In this document: in pieces, positions 35,732 to 48,364 of the stretch | Position numbering within the stretch: position 1 is the first letter of the stretch | Layout: the number at the start of each line of letters is the position of its first letter | DNA from: Ehretia macrophylla | Lineage: Eukaryota; Streptophyta; Magnoliopsida; Boraginales; Ehretiaceae | Reading direction: 5' to 3' | NCBI GenBank assembly: GCA_037974665.1 | Contig: CM075764.1 | Coordinates: 86,918,825 to 86,982,824 of the forward strand | Length of the DNA: 64,000 bases | Translations under genes and position numbers: made by a program | Notes under the pieces: generated by a model | Told to the model about the DNA's origin: nothing | The model's database searches: none | Seen by the model: the letters and a program-made list of their open reading frames with translations, nothing else

Positions 35732-36096
35732 GGCAATTCAGTTCAGCTGGCTGAGGTACATGAGAAATTTGTATCTCCGAGTGCACAGTACAGTTCTGAG
35801 AAACAAGGGAGACAGGTTGATAATCTCACAGAGATAGGGGTGCGGATTTGATGGCTTATGTTTTGTCCGCTGTAGAGATGGGTGTGCATGAGCTAGGCTC
35901 CCAAGGTGAGGTTGGTTGTCTGGGTGCATCTCAGTAGGTTGGTGCTGCGGGTGAAATGAATATTCTTCACAAAGATTTATCTGAGGACTAGGTGGAACAT
36001 TTGTCACATGTTCCGTGTTCGAGTATTGGCAGCATTGGAGGTGATATGGGCTGCATTCGAGATGATGTTTCACAGGCAGGCAATGTTGGTAGTGGG
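35732..36096 (+). other. Degenerate continuation of copia element 2
   Basis: Same strand and similar base composition as the preceding gag-protease region, with ACTGTA-, GAGGTA- and GTGCATCTCAG-type fragments but no recognisable integrase motif. It ends at the TG of the gypsy LTR at 36097. Confidence 0.4.
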
Positions 36097-38583
36097 TGTG
36101 ACGCCCGAGACCTAGCCGTACATCTTTTAACGGTTGCATCCACTATTTGCGCATTTCTATTGTACTTTACTTGTTGCTTTATGTGGCTATTATTCTTTCC
36201 ATTTTTCAACTGCTTAATTACTTCGAAATAGCATTTTTCATAAATCATATTAATTGTTTTAGGAATGAGAAAAATGTGCATTTGAGCTAAAAACATTAGG
36301 AGTCTTCGTTTAGAAAATGATTTATTGAGACTAATGAATAGTATTACGTAACCAAACTAGGGGTTTTAATTAGCTAATACTAAATTGCACATTTAGACTC
36401 GTTTTAAAGCCAACTAGACTCATTTTAGTGGACTTTTCATATCCCTAACTTGACCCCACCCTTATATACTCAACTCACACACACATAAGCTTAACATAAC
36501 ACAAAAAAAAGCTGATTTTACTGTGCCAAACCCGACAACAAGAAGGAGGAGGAGAGAAGAATTTTTGGCCATCAAACCTTCAAACCAAGCCCTCCCAAGC
36601 TAGGTTCAAGCCCTTCCCCTAGTGTTCTAGCCTTTCCTTAGCTCCTACACGCAATAGGTGAGAGATTTCATATTTATTTTTGCATTTTAAAAATGTTGCT
36701 CAATTCTTGAATTTCTTGATCTGCTCTTATATGATCATGCAATGCTCAAATATGCTAATGTATGTTGTACACAAGTAGTAGAGACCACATTTATGCTATT
36801 ATTTCGTATTTTAAACGGTTAAAATTGATGGTTGATTCGTAGGGGTAAATAGTGATGAGATTTATAGGGTTTTGTGAAATTGAACCTTATAGCTTGATTC
36901 AATAGTCCAATTAGATGCTTTAAGTGCAAATGAAGGTAGTGTAAAGGCCCCGTAGGGTTTAATTGCTCCTAATCTAACAAAAGCATGAAATAGCCAACTT
37001 TTTGAAAGGGGTTTCGGGGCTATCGCGAATCCGGGTTGAATTAGTCTCCACATTTGGATTCCTAGGCTATATAGTTCTAAATAAGCTTTGCTAGCTTCCA
37101 TTTAAGTCCCAGTTGAGATACGTGTAGTACAAAGTCATAAGGGAAAAATTGGGACTTTTGGGCTAAATACGGGTAATTGGGTGACTTCGAGAGTCCTAAG
37201 GGTGCCTAATGGGTTAAATGAAAGTATGGAATAGGCTGCTTACCAATCTAGAACAATAGCTTGAGTTTGGAAGTAAAACGAGTTGAGTTACAAAGGGGTT
37301 TAAGTACAAAATCGATTGTCTCATGCTTCTAAGACCTTATGTTGGCTCCTTAGGTGTTTAAATGTGTTTTTAGGATATCCTTGAGCTTTTGGTAAAGTTC
37401 TATGTGAATTACGTTATTACCCCTTTGTAATCTTTTACTTGTTTAGTTGTTAATGCTTTCATTCAATCTATCTAGAGGACAATCTACTTTGTTGTTCCTC
37501 CTATGTGTTATTTCCTTCATTATTGATATTGTATTGTCATTGATAAATGCATTGCATAGTGGTTGCGCAACCATAGTATCAGGGGCGGTTGTATTAAATA
37601 TTAGCTGGGCGGCAACGGGCTTGCCAATGGATATTCAATCTTCGTGCTCTAGTCCCTCACTCGCCTGGTCTGAAGATTGCCAAGGGATGTTGGGTCGTAG
37701 GATTATAGGGGTACATCCAGAGTACACCCACTGGAGTGATTGGGGTTATGCCGGCACATTGATCATGGTTCGTGGATCGTGGTTCTTGATCGAAGATAAG
37801 AGAATTTTGAAGTGTTGGGGTTAAGTGTATCGTATCTTTTGATATGTGTGGTTATTTACTGTTTCAAATGTACTTCACTTGCCTTTCTTGCTTAACTGCT
37901 ATTTTTGTTGCATTGCACGTCCCAGATAGTCCTTATCCCTCACTGGGCAATTGTGGTTGCTCATACCTCATTAACATGTTTCATGTTACGCTGAGGTTGA
38001 ACCCCAACTAGATTTGGTTGAGGGTGAAGAGCATGAGGTCTAGGCTGATCAGTTGCCTTAGTTGTAATGTCTAGTTTCTTGAGATGGATTATGGTTCTTG
38101 TTGATATGTGAACATCTTGTTTGTTCAACTTTATGTCCTATTTTGTAGCCTAAGTGCTTATGTACATATTGGTGTAGTTGTAAGTTGGAAGCTAGATGAT
38201 TATAGTAGAAGACATGGAACTATGGCATGTAATAACTTATGTTATGCTTCTAGCTACTTTGCATGCTTGGGTGTGATTGAACAGATGCATGGTTGTTTTT
38301 AAATTATAGGAATGTTTAAATGCTATCATGGAGTGACATAATAAGTGGTTTTGTAAAGAAGTTATATTGTGAATGCATGTTTGTATGTACCTAAACTATT
38401 TGTATGTCTTAAGGCTCGGATGACCTTAAAGCTAGGTTCTTTATTTAGAAATAGAATTCTTGCTATGTTGTGGCTTTATTGAATGTTTGCAGGTTTTTAG
38501 AATGTCCACGGTACAGAGAAGACTCTATCCGTTTGTCAGGTCCAGAATTAACCTTTAGCGTGGGGTTGGGTCGGGGCGAGACA
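36097..38583 (+). repeat. 5' LTR of gypsy element 2 (family A)
   Basis: 2487 bp, TGTGACGCCCGAG...GGCGAGACA. It holds a CTTATATACTCAAC TATA-like site near 36461, the TCTACTTTGT motif at 37483, and an open frame of about 125 codons (37447-37824) whose core recurs in the other family-A LTRs. Confidence 0.9.
36463..36468 (+). promoter_or_regulatory. Possible TATA box in gypsy LTR
   Basis: CCCACCCTTATATACTCAAC lies about 370 bp into the LTR and is followed by CA-rich sequence. The 3' LTR has the equivalent TTATTATATACTCATA at 46230. The position is reasonable for an LTR promoter but no start site can be seen. Confidence 0.35.
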
Positions 38584-38589
38584 TTTAGG

Positions 38590-38602
38590 TGGTATCAGAG
38601 CT
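38590..38602 (+). other. Primer-binding site of gypsy element 2
   Basis: TGGTATCAGAGCT, complementary to initiator tRNA-Met, six bases after the 5' LTR end. Confidence 0.9.
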
Positions 38603-38963
38603 ATTAGAATGCATAAGCCAGGATAGGTTTTCTCGGTCTGTGGGTAAAGGTCTATTGTGTGATTGTGTGATTGCATGAATCAGTGACTCTTTGATTGACT
38701 AAGTGAAAATAGAATTGGTAAATAATTTGCTAGTATGGAAATGGAATGTGAAAGGTCTTTTAAGAATTAATGTTTGAATGTGAAAAGTCTAGAATGTGAA
38801 GTATGATTAAGTGACTTATATGTAACTCTTGTATATGAATATTCATATGATCTTACTTGTGTGACTTTATGTGAACTCATTTGAATTTCTTATTATGTAC
38901 TTTACTTGTAAACTGCATATATATATATACCTATCATAACACTTTGTATTCTAGCTATCCGAG

Positions 38964-40190
38964 ATGAGGCCTCGTCGTCAAAATAGAAATTAGAATGTTG
39001 AGGAAGTAGAAGTTGACCAGCAGACAATTAATGCACAGTTGACCACTGCTATTGGGTAGATTGCTCAAGTACTTCAGTGGCAAGGAGGTAATGTTCCCAC
39101 GGGCAATCCGATTCAGGGTCAGGCTAGAGCAGAGGGTGGTGGTAACTATCTAGAGAAATTCTTATACTGTAGGCTATCTAGTTTCTTCGGGGAGCCTAAT
39201 GATATGCAGGCTGAATAGTGGTTGAACAAGGTAGAGAAGATTCTTACAGGCCTCGAGTACTCTGATGCGAGGCGGGTTACAAGTGCTGAATTTTTTCTTG
39301 AGGAAGATGCAGAGCAGTGGTGGCACACCGTGAAGTCAAGGTGGGAGGCGGAGGCAGTATCGAGGACTTGGGATGAGTTTGTGAGAGAATTTTGAGAGAA
39401 GTACATTACAGAAACGGCTATTGAAAGACGTGAGCAGGAGTTTATTAATTTGAAATAAGGTAACATGATCGTTGATCAGTATAATGCTGCATTCACTCAC
39501 CTATCCTGTTATGTGCCAGCACTAGTACAGCCAGAAAGTAAGAGAATCCAAAGATTTGTTATGGGACTAAGGCCTGATATCTCGTTGAATCTGTCTACTC
39601 AAGGACTATCCTTCCTATGCAGTAGCTGTCAGAATAGCTGCCCGGTATGAGAATCGTAAGGCAGACCTGTTTGGAGAACCGAGCTAGCTTAGTAAACGGT
39701 CGCACCAGACTTAGAGTTAGGATTTCAGAGGTAGACTATTTCAGTGAGTCAGAGGCAACAGTCGAGGCAGACTCAGAGTTATACATGGCCTACTCAGACT
39801 CAGGCACGACTAGTACAGAGTCAGAATGAAAGTCAATCTTGTCCAGCGGCAACTCGGTCACAACATGGTAGTTCAGCTATTTCTACTGACAGAGTTCCTT
39901 CGAGAGGCACTGCTCTAAGACATCACTAGCAGTGCAGCTTCTGTCAACATCAGGGTCACACTAAGGAGATTTGCTGGAGGAAATTAAACAGGTGTACGGG
40001 CTACGGAAGTGACCAGTATAGGGTTAAGGATTACCTGAAATTTAAGAACACTAGGGGTCAGACATCGGTTCAGAATTCTCAGACCCGGGCACCAGCTGCA
40101 GCACCAGTACCAACGGGGTAGGCCCGAGTGTTCGCTTTGGATACTGAGGAGATTCTGGATATGACTGCTGTGGTATAATGATGTACTTTT
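38964..40190 (+). pseudogene. Gypsy gag, heavily interrupted
   Basis: It starts MRPRRQNRN followed by a stop, then EEVEVDQQTINAQL. The retrotransposon Gag domain is visible: YLEKFLYCRLSSFFGEPND, VEKILTGLEYSDARRVTSAEF, LEEDAEQWWHTVKSRWE, and YNAAFTHLSCYVPALV with FVMGLRPDI. The zinc knuckle CSFCQHQGHTKEIC is near 39930; a second one is degenerate. Stops recur (for example after the ninth codon, near 39057, 39218, 39394 and 39456) and the frame shifts around 39600. Confidence 0.85.
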
Positions 40191-40199
40191 CTCCTTAAT

Positions 40200-40485
40200 G
40201 ATTAATCAGTTAAGGTTTTAATTGACTCCAGGGCTACTCATTCATTTATTACTCCCACTTGTGCACAAAATGCTAAATTGAAACATGATAAATTGTTGCA
40301 TGAGATTGTGGTTTATACTCCTATGGGTCCGAAGTTTGTTACTAAATCTATTTGCAAAGCATGTAATGTTTATATTGATGGTTATGCATTTCCTGCTGAT
40401 TTGATTATTCTACCCTTCAATGATTTTGAAATTATATTAGGGATGGATTGGTTGGGAAGATATTATACATAGCTTGACTGTAGAT
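40200..40485 (+). pseudogene. Gypsy aspartic protease region
   Basis: VLIDSRATHSFITPTCAQ, KHDKLLHEIVVYTP and DFEIILGMDWLGRY are the classic gypsy protease landmarks. The active-site Asp-Ser/Thr-Gly triad reads Asp-Ser-Arg here (40229), so the enzyme would be dead. A stop follows near 40470. Confidence 0.85.
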
Positions 40486-40493
40486 AGAAGATT

Positions 40494-41942
40494 GTGAAAT
40501 TAGAAATGCCTGACCAGCCTGTAATTGAAATTGTTGGAAGTACAAAATCAACTGGAACTCCTATAATTTCTTCTATTAGAGCATCAAAACTGTTGAGCAA
40601 AGATTGTGAGGCTTATCTTGCATATTTAATTAATCAACCTGAGGATAAGTTGAAATTGGATAATGTGCCTATTATGAGGGAGTTTCCAAGGGTTTTTCCT
40701 GAGGAATTACATGGTTTACCGTTTGATAGAGAGATAGAGTTCATGATTGACTTATCGCCAGGGACTACACCTATCTCTAGGACTCCATATAGAATGGCTC
40801 CACCTGAATTGCAGGAATTGAAAGTTCAATTGCAGGGCTTGCTTGAGAAGGGATCTATTCAGCCGAGTTCTTCACCTTGGGGTGCACCAGTTCTATTTGT
40901 TAAGAAGAAGGACGGATCTCTTCGCTTATGTATTGACTATCGGGGTCTTAATCAGGTGACTATCAAAAACAAATATCCATTGCCTTTAATCGAGGAGTTA
41001 TTTGATCAGTTACAAGGCGCCAGGGTATTTTCTAAATTTGATCTGAGGCAGGGTTATTATCAGTTGAGGATTAAGAAAGAAGATGTACCTAAAACTGCTT
41101 TCAGAACTTGTTATAGCCATTATGAGTTTGTTGTTCTGCCATTTGGTCTGACTAATGCTCCTGCCGCATTCATGGATTTAATGCAGAGGGTATTCCATCT
41201 TTATCTGGACCAATTTGTGGTTATCTTTATTGATGATATTCTGGTATATTCTAAATCTGAGGTGGAACATGAACAATATCTCAGGATTGTATTGCAGACT
41301 CTTCAAGAGCATCAATTATTTGCAAAGTTCAGTAAATGCGAATTCTGGCTAAAGCAAGTTGCTTTTCTTGGTCATATTATCTGACATGATGGTGTTTCTG
41401 TTGATCCGGCGAAGATTGAGGTTGTATTAGTTTGGAAACGGCCTGAAACTGTTACAGGGATCCGTAGCTTTCTTGGCTTAGTTAGGTATTATCGGAGATT
41501 TTTCAAGGACTTCTCTAAAATTGCTGGACCTTTGACTCAGCTTACTCAGAAGAAGTCAGTGTTTGACTGGAATGATAAATGTGAGGCTAACTTCTAGGAA
41601 TTAAAGAAGAGGTTAACCACAGCTCTTATTCTTGCTTCGCCTGAGGGTTATGATAATCTCGTAATCTATAGTGATGCTTCTATGGAAGATCTGGGCTGTG
41701 TATTGATGCAGAATGGAAAGGTTACTGCATATGCCTCCAGAAAATTGAAACCTTATGAACTTAACTATCCGACGCACGATCTTGAGCTAGTAGCTATTAT
41801 TCTTGCATTGAAGAAATGGCATCATTATCTCTGGGGCAACAAGTTTGAAATCTTTACAGATCATAAGAGCTTGGAATATCTATTTTCACAGAAAGAGTTG
41901 AACATGAGGCATAGACGTTGGTTGGAGTTACTTGAGGACTAC
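40494..41942 (+). pseudogene. Gypsy reverse transcriptase and first part of RNase H
   Basis: The RT frame is open for about 296 codons (40494-41384). It has [69 protein letters not shown] (first catalytic Asp), [13 protein letters not shown] and FIDDILVYS (the catalytic Asp pair). The first stop is the TGA at 41382. In the same frame it continues with VDPAKIEVVLVWKRPETV, YSDAS (41672, RNase H) and [19 protein letters not shown] to LELLEDY, where the solo LTR cuts it. Another stop is near 41595. It is the best preserved RT in the window. Confidence 0.93.
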
Positions 41943-44194
41943 TGTCACACCCCGACCCGACCCCGCAAAAGGCCAAGCCCGGACCCGACACACAGACGGA
42001 GTCTCCTCTATACCGCGGATGATCCGAAAACCCTAAAATCAACATAATACTTGCGAAAGCCATAAAACAATTAATACAAGCCAACTTTCTTTGAAATATA
42101 CATTTTTTATTAACCAACTTTGCAACCCAAAAATGATATGCATACTACACAAGTATTTATGCCACTAACCAATTCCATTAGCATGCATTTCCTTACTAGT
42201 CACAAAGGTATAAGTTTACAACTTTACATTCTTTCAACTTATACAACATAAGACCGTAGAGGCCTCAAACTAGAAAATACATACAAGGCTACAAGCCTCA
42301 AAATAAAGCGTCATCCAAGCAATATACATATCAAGCAAGGCTCGCAAAAAATCTGGTAACCAACCACCAGCAAAGCAAAGAAATGCTATCACGGGAACAC
42401 CTCCACCTGTTCCTCCTCCTCAATTACCTCAAGAGGGTCTGCTTCAACTACTCCTGTAAAAACATAGTATAGAGAGGAATGAGCAAAAACTATTGCTCAG
42501 CGAGGGCAATTGGTCACAAGGACGGAGATGAGAGGAGTATGCAATGCATTTAGTCAAGCAATACATACAAATATCATATAGAGATACAACAAAGCCAACA
42601 ATAAAGCAAGGCAAGTATTTAAAGCTGCAAACACTCATTCAAAGGATACGATACTCTTTTCACGAGCAACTTTCAAACACGAATTCAATGACGACGCGCC
42701 GGCCCAAACCACCTTATAACACCAGTTTGGAATACCCCAGAAGTATCCATCAATCTACGACCCAAATCTCCCTAGGAGGCAACCCAAGCGAGAAGAGGGA
42801 ATAGCTATGGAGCTAGAGCATCCAACAATGGCAACTCGAGGCTACCCAGAGAGGCCCATCACTCACGCGCGAGACACTATGCAATGCAAGACTCGATACA
42901 AGGCGATAACAAGCGATAAAGCCACACGTGGGAGAATAACAAAGTAGGTTACTCTCGTACGCAATAGCAACAATTGATAAGCATTTCAATCCAAATCAAT
43001 TCAAACAAGTATTTCAAGCAACCCCAAGCATTCTATAGGCATAAAATCAAGAAAACAAGCAAAATCACAAACGAGCCACGAGTTCTGGAAACTGATTTCG
43101 CCAATCCTCCTAGGTCACCATAAGGCACGTCTAAAGACCCCGAAACCTTACTTTACCCTAGAACTAGCGCAAAGCCCCGATTTTTCCCTTTCTCGTTTGA
43201 ACTACAACTATACCAACCAAACATCCAACCAACGCCATAATCGCACCAAAAGTGCTTCCATTGCCTCCCGAAACAATGCCAACACGCAAAACGAGAAAAT
43301 ACCAAACTCGACCTAAACGACCCCGACTTTCACCAAGGCTTAATTCCCATTTTTTTCCATTACGCAACCCAAACAAACCATGCATTTAGGCATTCTAGCA
43401 CACCTAGCACAATTCTACATCAACGGACAGCATAACGGAGCAACTTCATCGTTTCAAGGGTTTACTATTCATAAAACACTATTTAACATCTAATTTAAAT
43501 TGCAATCTCAACATTTAACCACAAAAAATGTTAAAAAGCTATAAATACACGTTCTACAATTGCCAAGGAACATTCTAGAAGCATCAAAATGCTTTAAACA
43601 ACAATCTACGGATAAAATCTAAAAATTACAAAGTTAAGATACACAACATTTAAATGTGCAAATAACGTGCTTCCCTCACCTTAGGGCCTCCTAGTCGCTA
43701 GGAAAACAACGCTGGATGGCTCGGTAGCAACCCCGCACAAGCTCACGCGAAGATTGGAAGTTTTGAAAGTTGAAAATGATTTTTTTTCTCTTCAATATTT
43801 TCGGCCAGCACAAGGTTCTGTTTTCAGCGGGTTTTTTTTATTTTATTTTGCTAAGTTAAAAGCTTATTAGGTGACAAGTTAGGTCAAAGTTGGTCAAGGC
43901 TTGGTCAATTACTTAAAACTTGGTCAAATGGCCTTATTTTGTGCACTTTAAAGCCATTTTAACTAAGGAAAGATTAATTATAGCTAACAACAATTAAAAT
44001 ATAAAATTTAAGTCAACTAAATACTAGTTTCACTATTTACTGAGGACTAGAAACCGTTCTCTAGCTATCGCTCCCTAAATGCAATGCACGTTGCGACGGC
44101 AAGAAAGTAACAATTAATTCTCAAAGAACTTAAGGAAATACAATTTTCAAAATAATAAACAAGGAATTTTCACATTCCGGGCTCGGGTATTACA
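41943..44194 (-). mobile_element. Solo LTR (family C) with ACTAC target-site duplication
   Basis: A 2252-bp unit, TGTCACACCCC...CGGGTATTACA, is flanked by ACTAC at 41938-41942 and 44195-44199 and exactly splits the RNase H frame. The minus orientation follows from the ACAAAGTAGG-type motif (near 42939) and from the TGTAATACCCGAG start on that strand. The absence of any internal domain makes it a solo LTR. It diverges visibly from families A and B. Confidence 0.92.
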
Positions 44195-45860
44195 ACTACA
44201 ACTACACTATTAATTATCTTCCAAGCAAGGCTAATATAGTTGTTGATGCTTTGAGCCGAAAGGCTACTGTTGGTAGCTTGATTATCAAAAATTGGGAATT
44301 CATTGAAGAACTATGCTTATGGAAGCCTAAGACTTCAGATTCTGGTATTCAATTTGCATGTTTGCAGATTCAACTCTGTTGTTATCCAGGATTAGAGAAG
44401 TTCAACAGACTGATCCTCATTTATTAAAAATCTTAGAAAAGTCTAAAAAGGGAGAGTCGGATTTCAAACTACATGAAGATGGTATTCTCAAATTCAAAAG
44501 TAAAATCTCTATTCCGAGTGAGCCAGCTCTGAAAAAGGATATTCTTGCTGAGGCACACAGTTCTAAATATACTATCCATCCAGGCAATACAAAGATGTAT
44601 AAAGATTTGAAAGAGAACTTTTGGTGGAGTAATATGAAGAGAGAGACTGCTAACTATGTTGCTAGATGCCTTACATGTCAGAAAGTTAAAGCGGAGCATC
44701 AGAGAGCTACAGGGTTATTACAGCCTTTGGCTATACCTGACTGGAAGTGAGATCATATTACTATGGATTTTGTCTTAGATTTGCCGAGGCCTTTGAAGGG
44801 TAATGACTCAGTTTGGGTTGTTGTTGATAGATTGACCAAGACTTCCCACTTTATTGCTAAAAAGAAGGCTGATTCTTTTGATAAGTTAGCGGAGTTATAT
44901 ATTGAGAACATTATCAGACTTCATGGGATTCCAAAGAGTATCGTGTCATACAGAGATCCCAGATTCACATCTCAGTTCTGACAGAAGATTTAGAAAGCTT
45001 TGAGCACAACTTTGAGCTTCAGTATGACTTGTCACCCTTAGACGGACGGTCAATCTGAGAGAGCTATCTTAATCCTCGAGGATATGTTGCGAGCTTGTAT
45101 TCTAGACTTCGGTAAGAGTTAGGAGAAATATTTGCCACTCACAGAGTTCGCCTATAACAATAGTTATCAAGCTACTATTGGCATGGCACCATATGAGGCA
45201 CTTTATGGGCATAAATGTAGGTCTCCTCTTTATTGGGATAAGGTTGGTGAGATGAAGACTATCGACCCTACTCTATTGCCTGAGATGAACATAATGATTG
45301 ATAATGTGCAGCTTATAAAGAGAAGAATGCTTACAGCACAAAGTCGGCAGAAGAGTTATGCAGATAGACGTCGCTGAGATTTGGAGTTTGCCTTGGGTGA
45401 TCGAGTATTTCTAAAAATCTCTCCTCGAAAGGGTTTGATTCGGCATGACAAAGAAGGTAAACTCAGTCTGAGATATGTTGAACCGTTTGAAATCACTGAG
45501 AGAGTTGGTGCTTTGGCATACATACTAGCTTTACCTCCTAGCTTGGGCAGAATTCATGATGTCTTCCATGTGTCTATGTTTCGGAAGTATCAGCCAGATC
45601 ATTCTCATATTCTTAAGCCAAAGCCGCTAGAGATCAGTGAGACTCTGACTTATTCGGAGAAACCTCTTCGGGTTGTAGATCAAAAGGTTCAGGAGCACAG
45701 GACTAAAAGCATTCCGATGGTTAAGATTTTGTGGGATCATCATGGGTTAGAGGATGCCACGTGGGAAAAAGATGAGGAGATGAGGAGATGAGGAGATGAG
45801 AGAGAGATATCCAGAGTTATTCACCGAATCATGTAAGAATTGGGTGGGCGCAATTAGTTT
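44195..45860 (+). pseudogene. Gypsy RNase H end, integrase and chromodomain-like tail
   Basis: It resumes with YTINYLPSKANIVVDALSRK, then the integrase zinc-binding region (HSSKYTIHPGNTKMY; LTCQKVKAEHQ). The core follows with MDFVLDLPRP (Asp), YRDPRFTSQF (Asp) and DGQSERAI (Glu), so all three catalytic residues are present here. The C-terminus has LALPPSLGRIHDVFHVSMF and a chromodomain-like tail (SIPMVKILWDHHGLEDATWE, ending near 45790). There are a frameshift near 44350 and stops near 44748, 44980, 45038, 45119 and 45375. A GAGATGAG triplication sits at the end (45774-45797). Confidence 0.9.
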
Positions 45861-45867
45861 AAGGGGG
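45861..45867 (+). other. Polypurine tract of gypsy element 2
   Basis: AGTTTAAGGGGG precedes the 3' LTR start at 45868, matching the arrangement in gypsy element 1. Confidence 0.8.
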
Positions 45868-48364
45868 TGTGACACCCAAGAATGAGCTGTACATCTTTTA
45901 ACTGTTACATCCACTATTTGCGCATTTCTACTATGTTTTACTTGTTGCTTTAGTGGCTGCTATTCATTCTGTTTTTCAACTGCTTAATTACTTCGAAATA
46001 GCATTTTTCATAATTCATATTAATTATTTTAGGAAGGAGAAAAATGTGTTTTAAGCGATTTGTGTTAGGAGCTTTCATTTAGGAAATGTTTCTAGAGGTT
46101 CAATGAATAGTATTACGTCACTAAACTAGGTAATTTAATTAGCTAGCACATAATTGCACCTTAGGGCTTGTTTTTAGCTAGCTAAACGTATTCTAGTAGT
46201 CAACATATGCACCCTAACATAACCACAACTTATTATATACTCATATACACACACAATAGCTCATAACTTGACAAAAAAAAATATATAAGCTGAATAGTAC
46301 CCATTGGAACCCAACAGCCCTTAACAGCCAAAGGAGGGAGATTTTGCTCCTCAAATCCTCATTTCAAGCCAAGCCAATCTAGGAGCAAGTGCTTTAGGGT
46401 GTTTACTAGCCTCCTACAAGTTCCTACGTGCATTGGTGAGGGATTTGCATGCTTATTTTGTATTTTAAAAATGTTGTAACTTTCTTGAATTCTTAGATTT
46501 GCTATCAAATACTTATGCAATGCTTAAATATGCTAATTTATGTTGTATACAAGTAGTAGAGACCATATTTATGCTATTGTTTCGTAGTTTAAACGGTTGA
46601 ATTCATTCGTTGATCGTATGGCATGAATAGTGACATAAATTCTAGGGTTTTTTGAAATTGAATCTTTTAGCTTGATTCAATGGTCCAAATAGATGCTATA
46701 GGTGCTAATGAAGGTAATATAAAGGCCCCGTAAGGTTTAATGGCTCGTAACATAACAAAAGCATGAATTAGGGGACTTTTGAAAGGGGTTTTAGGGTTAT
46801 CGTAAATCCGGGTTAAATTGGCCTTCACATTTGGTATTCCTAGGCTATATAAGTTCTAAATAAGCTTTGCTAGCTTCCGGTTGAGTCCTGGTTGAGGTAC
46901 GTGTACTACAAAGTCATAAGGGGGAAATTAGGGCTTTCAGGCTAAATGTGGGTAATTGAGTGACTTCGAGGGTCCTAAGGGTATCTAAGGGGTTAACTAG
47001 GAGCATGGAATAGGCTGCTTACTAATCCAGAACCATAACATGAGTTTGGAAGGAAAACGATTGAGTTACAAAGGGGTTAAAGTAGGAAATTGGCTGTCTC
47101 TCACTTATTTGATCTTGTGACTGTTCCTTGGGTGTTTAAATGTGTTTTTAAGACATTCTTGAGCTTTTGGTATAGTTCTATGTGAATTTTGTAATTTTCC
47201 CTTTGTAAACTGTTCAGTTGCTTTTATGTTAGTGCTTCTATTCTAACTGTTTTGAGGACAACCTACTTTGTTGTTCCTCCCATGTCTTGTTGCTTTCATT
47301 GTTATTTTTATATTTCCATTGATAAGTGCATTGCATAGTGGTTGCGCAACCATAGTGTTAGGGGCAGTTGTATTGAGTATCGACTGGGCGGTAGCAAGCT
47401 TGCCAGTGGATATTCAATCTCTGTACCCTAGTCCCTCACTCGCTTGGTCCGGAGATTGCCAAGGGGTATTGGGTCGTAGGATTATCGGGGTACATCCGGA
47501 GTACATCTACTGGAGTGATTGAGGTTATGCCGGCACATTGATCATGGTTCGTGGATCATGGTTCGTGATCAAGACAAGAAAATTTTGGAGTGTTGGGGTT
47601 AAGTGTATCGTATCCTTTGATATGTATGACTATTTACTGTTTCAAATGTACTTTACTTGCCTTCTTGCTTAATTGCTATAATTGTTGCATTCCACGACCC
47701 GGGTAGTCTTTATCCCTCACTAGGCAATAGTGGTTGCTCATACCTCGCTAACATGTTTTAGGAGACGCTGTGGTTGAACCCTAGCTTGATTTGGTTGAGG
47801 GTGAAGAACAGGAAGTCCAGACTGATCAATTACCTTAGTTGCAGTGCCTAATTGTTTGAGGTGGATTCATGGTTCTTGTTGTTATGTAAAGATCTTGTTT
47901 GCTCTACTTTATGTTCTATTTTATAGCCTTAGTGCTTATGTACATGCTTGTGTGGTTGTAAGTTGGAAACTAGATGATTATAGTAGAAGATGTGAAACTA
48001 TGACATGTAATAACTTATATTTCTGCTCTTTGTTGCTTTGCATGCTTGAAAGTGAATGACTAGTTGAATGGTTGTTTTTAATTTCTAAGAATGTTTAATT
48101 ACTATCATAGAGTGACATGATAAGTGGGTTTTGTAAAGAAGTTATATTGTGAATGTATGCTTGTATGAATCTAAACTGTTTTGTATGTCTTAAGGCTTGG
48201 ATGACCTTAAAGTTTGGATCTTTAATTAGAAATGGAAATATTGTTGTTCTATAGCTTATTTGAATGCTTACAGGTTTTCAGAATGTCCACGGTACAGATG
48301 AGACTATGTCCATTTGTCGGGTTCGGACTTGACCTTTTACGTGGGGTTGGGTCGGGGCGTGACA
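45868..48364 (+). repeat. 3' LTR of gypsy element 2 (family A)
   Basis: 2497 bp, TGTGACACCCAAG...GGCGTGACA, collinear with 36097-38583 but with many substitutions and small indels. CCTACTTTGT is at 47263. The LTR-encoded open frame is shortened here (47268-47522) by a stop after HWSD-like YWSD. Confidence 0.9.

Larger units (their letters stand above)
36097..48364 (+). mobile_element. Ty3/gypsy Tekay-like element with 2.5-kb LTRs
   Basis: The 5' LTR is 36097-38583, the primer site is at 38590, and the internal region has gag, protease, RT, RNase H, integrase and a chromodomain-like tail. The polypurine tract is at 45861-45867 and the 3' LTR at 45868-48364. The domain order, the tail and the very long LTRs fit the Del/Tekay lineage. 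A solo LTR (41943-44194) is nested in RNase H. The outer flanks do not match (GTGGG at 36092-36096, CTAAA at 48365-48369), and the two LTRs are clearly diverged. It may be an old element or a recombinant of two insertions. Confidence 0.9.

Noticed and set aside
36862..37101. ORF on the minus strand of the gypsy LTR
   Set aside because: It is not kept in the 3' LTR copy and has no recognisable domain.
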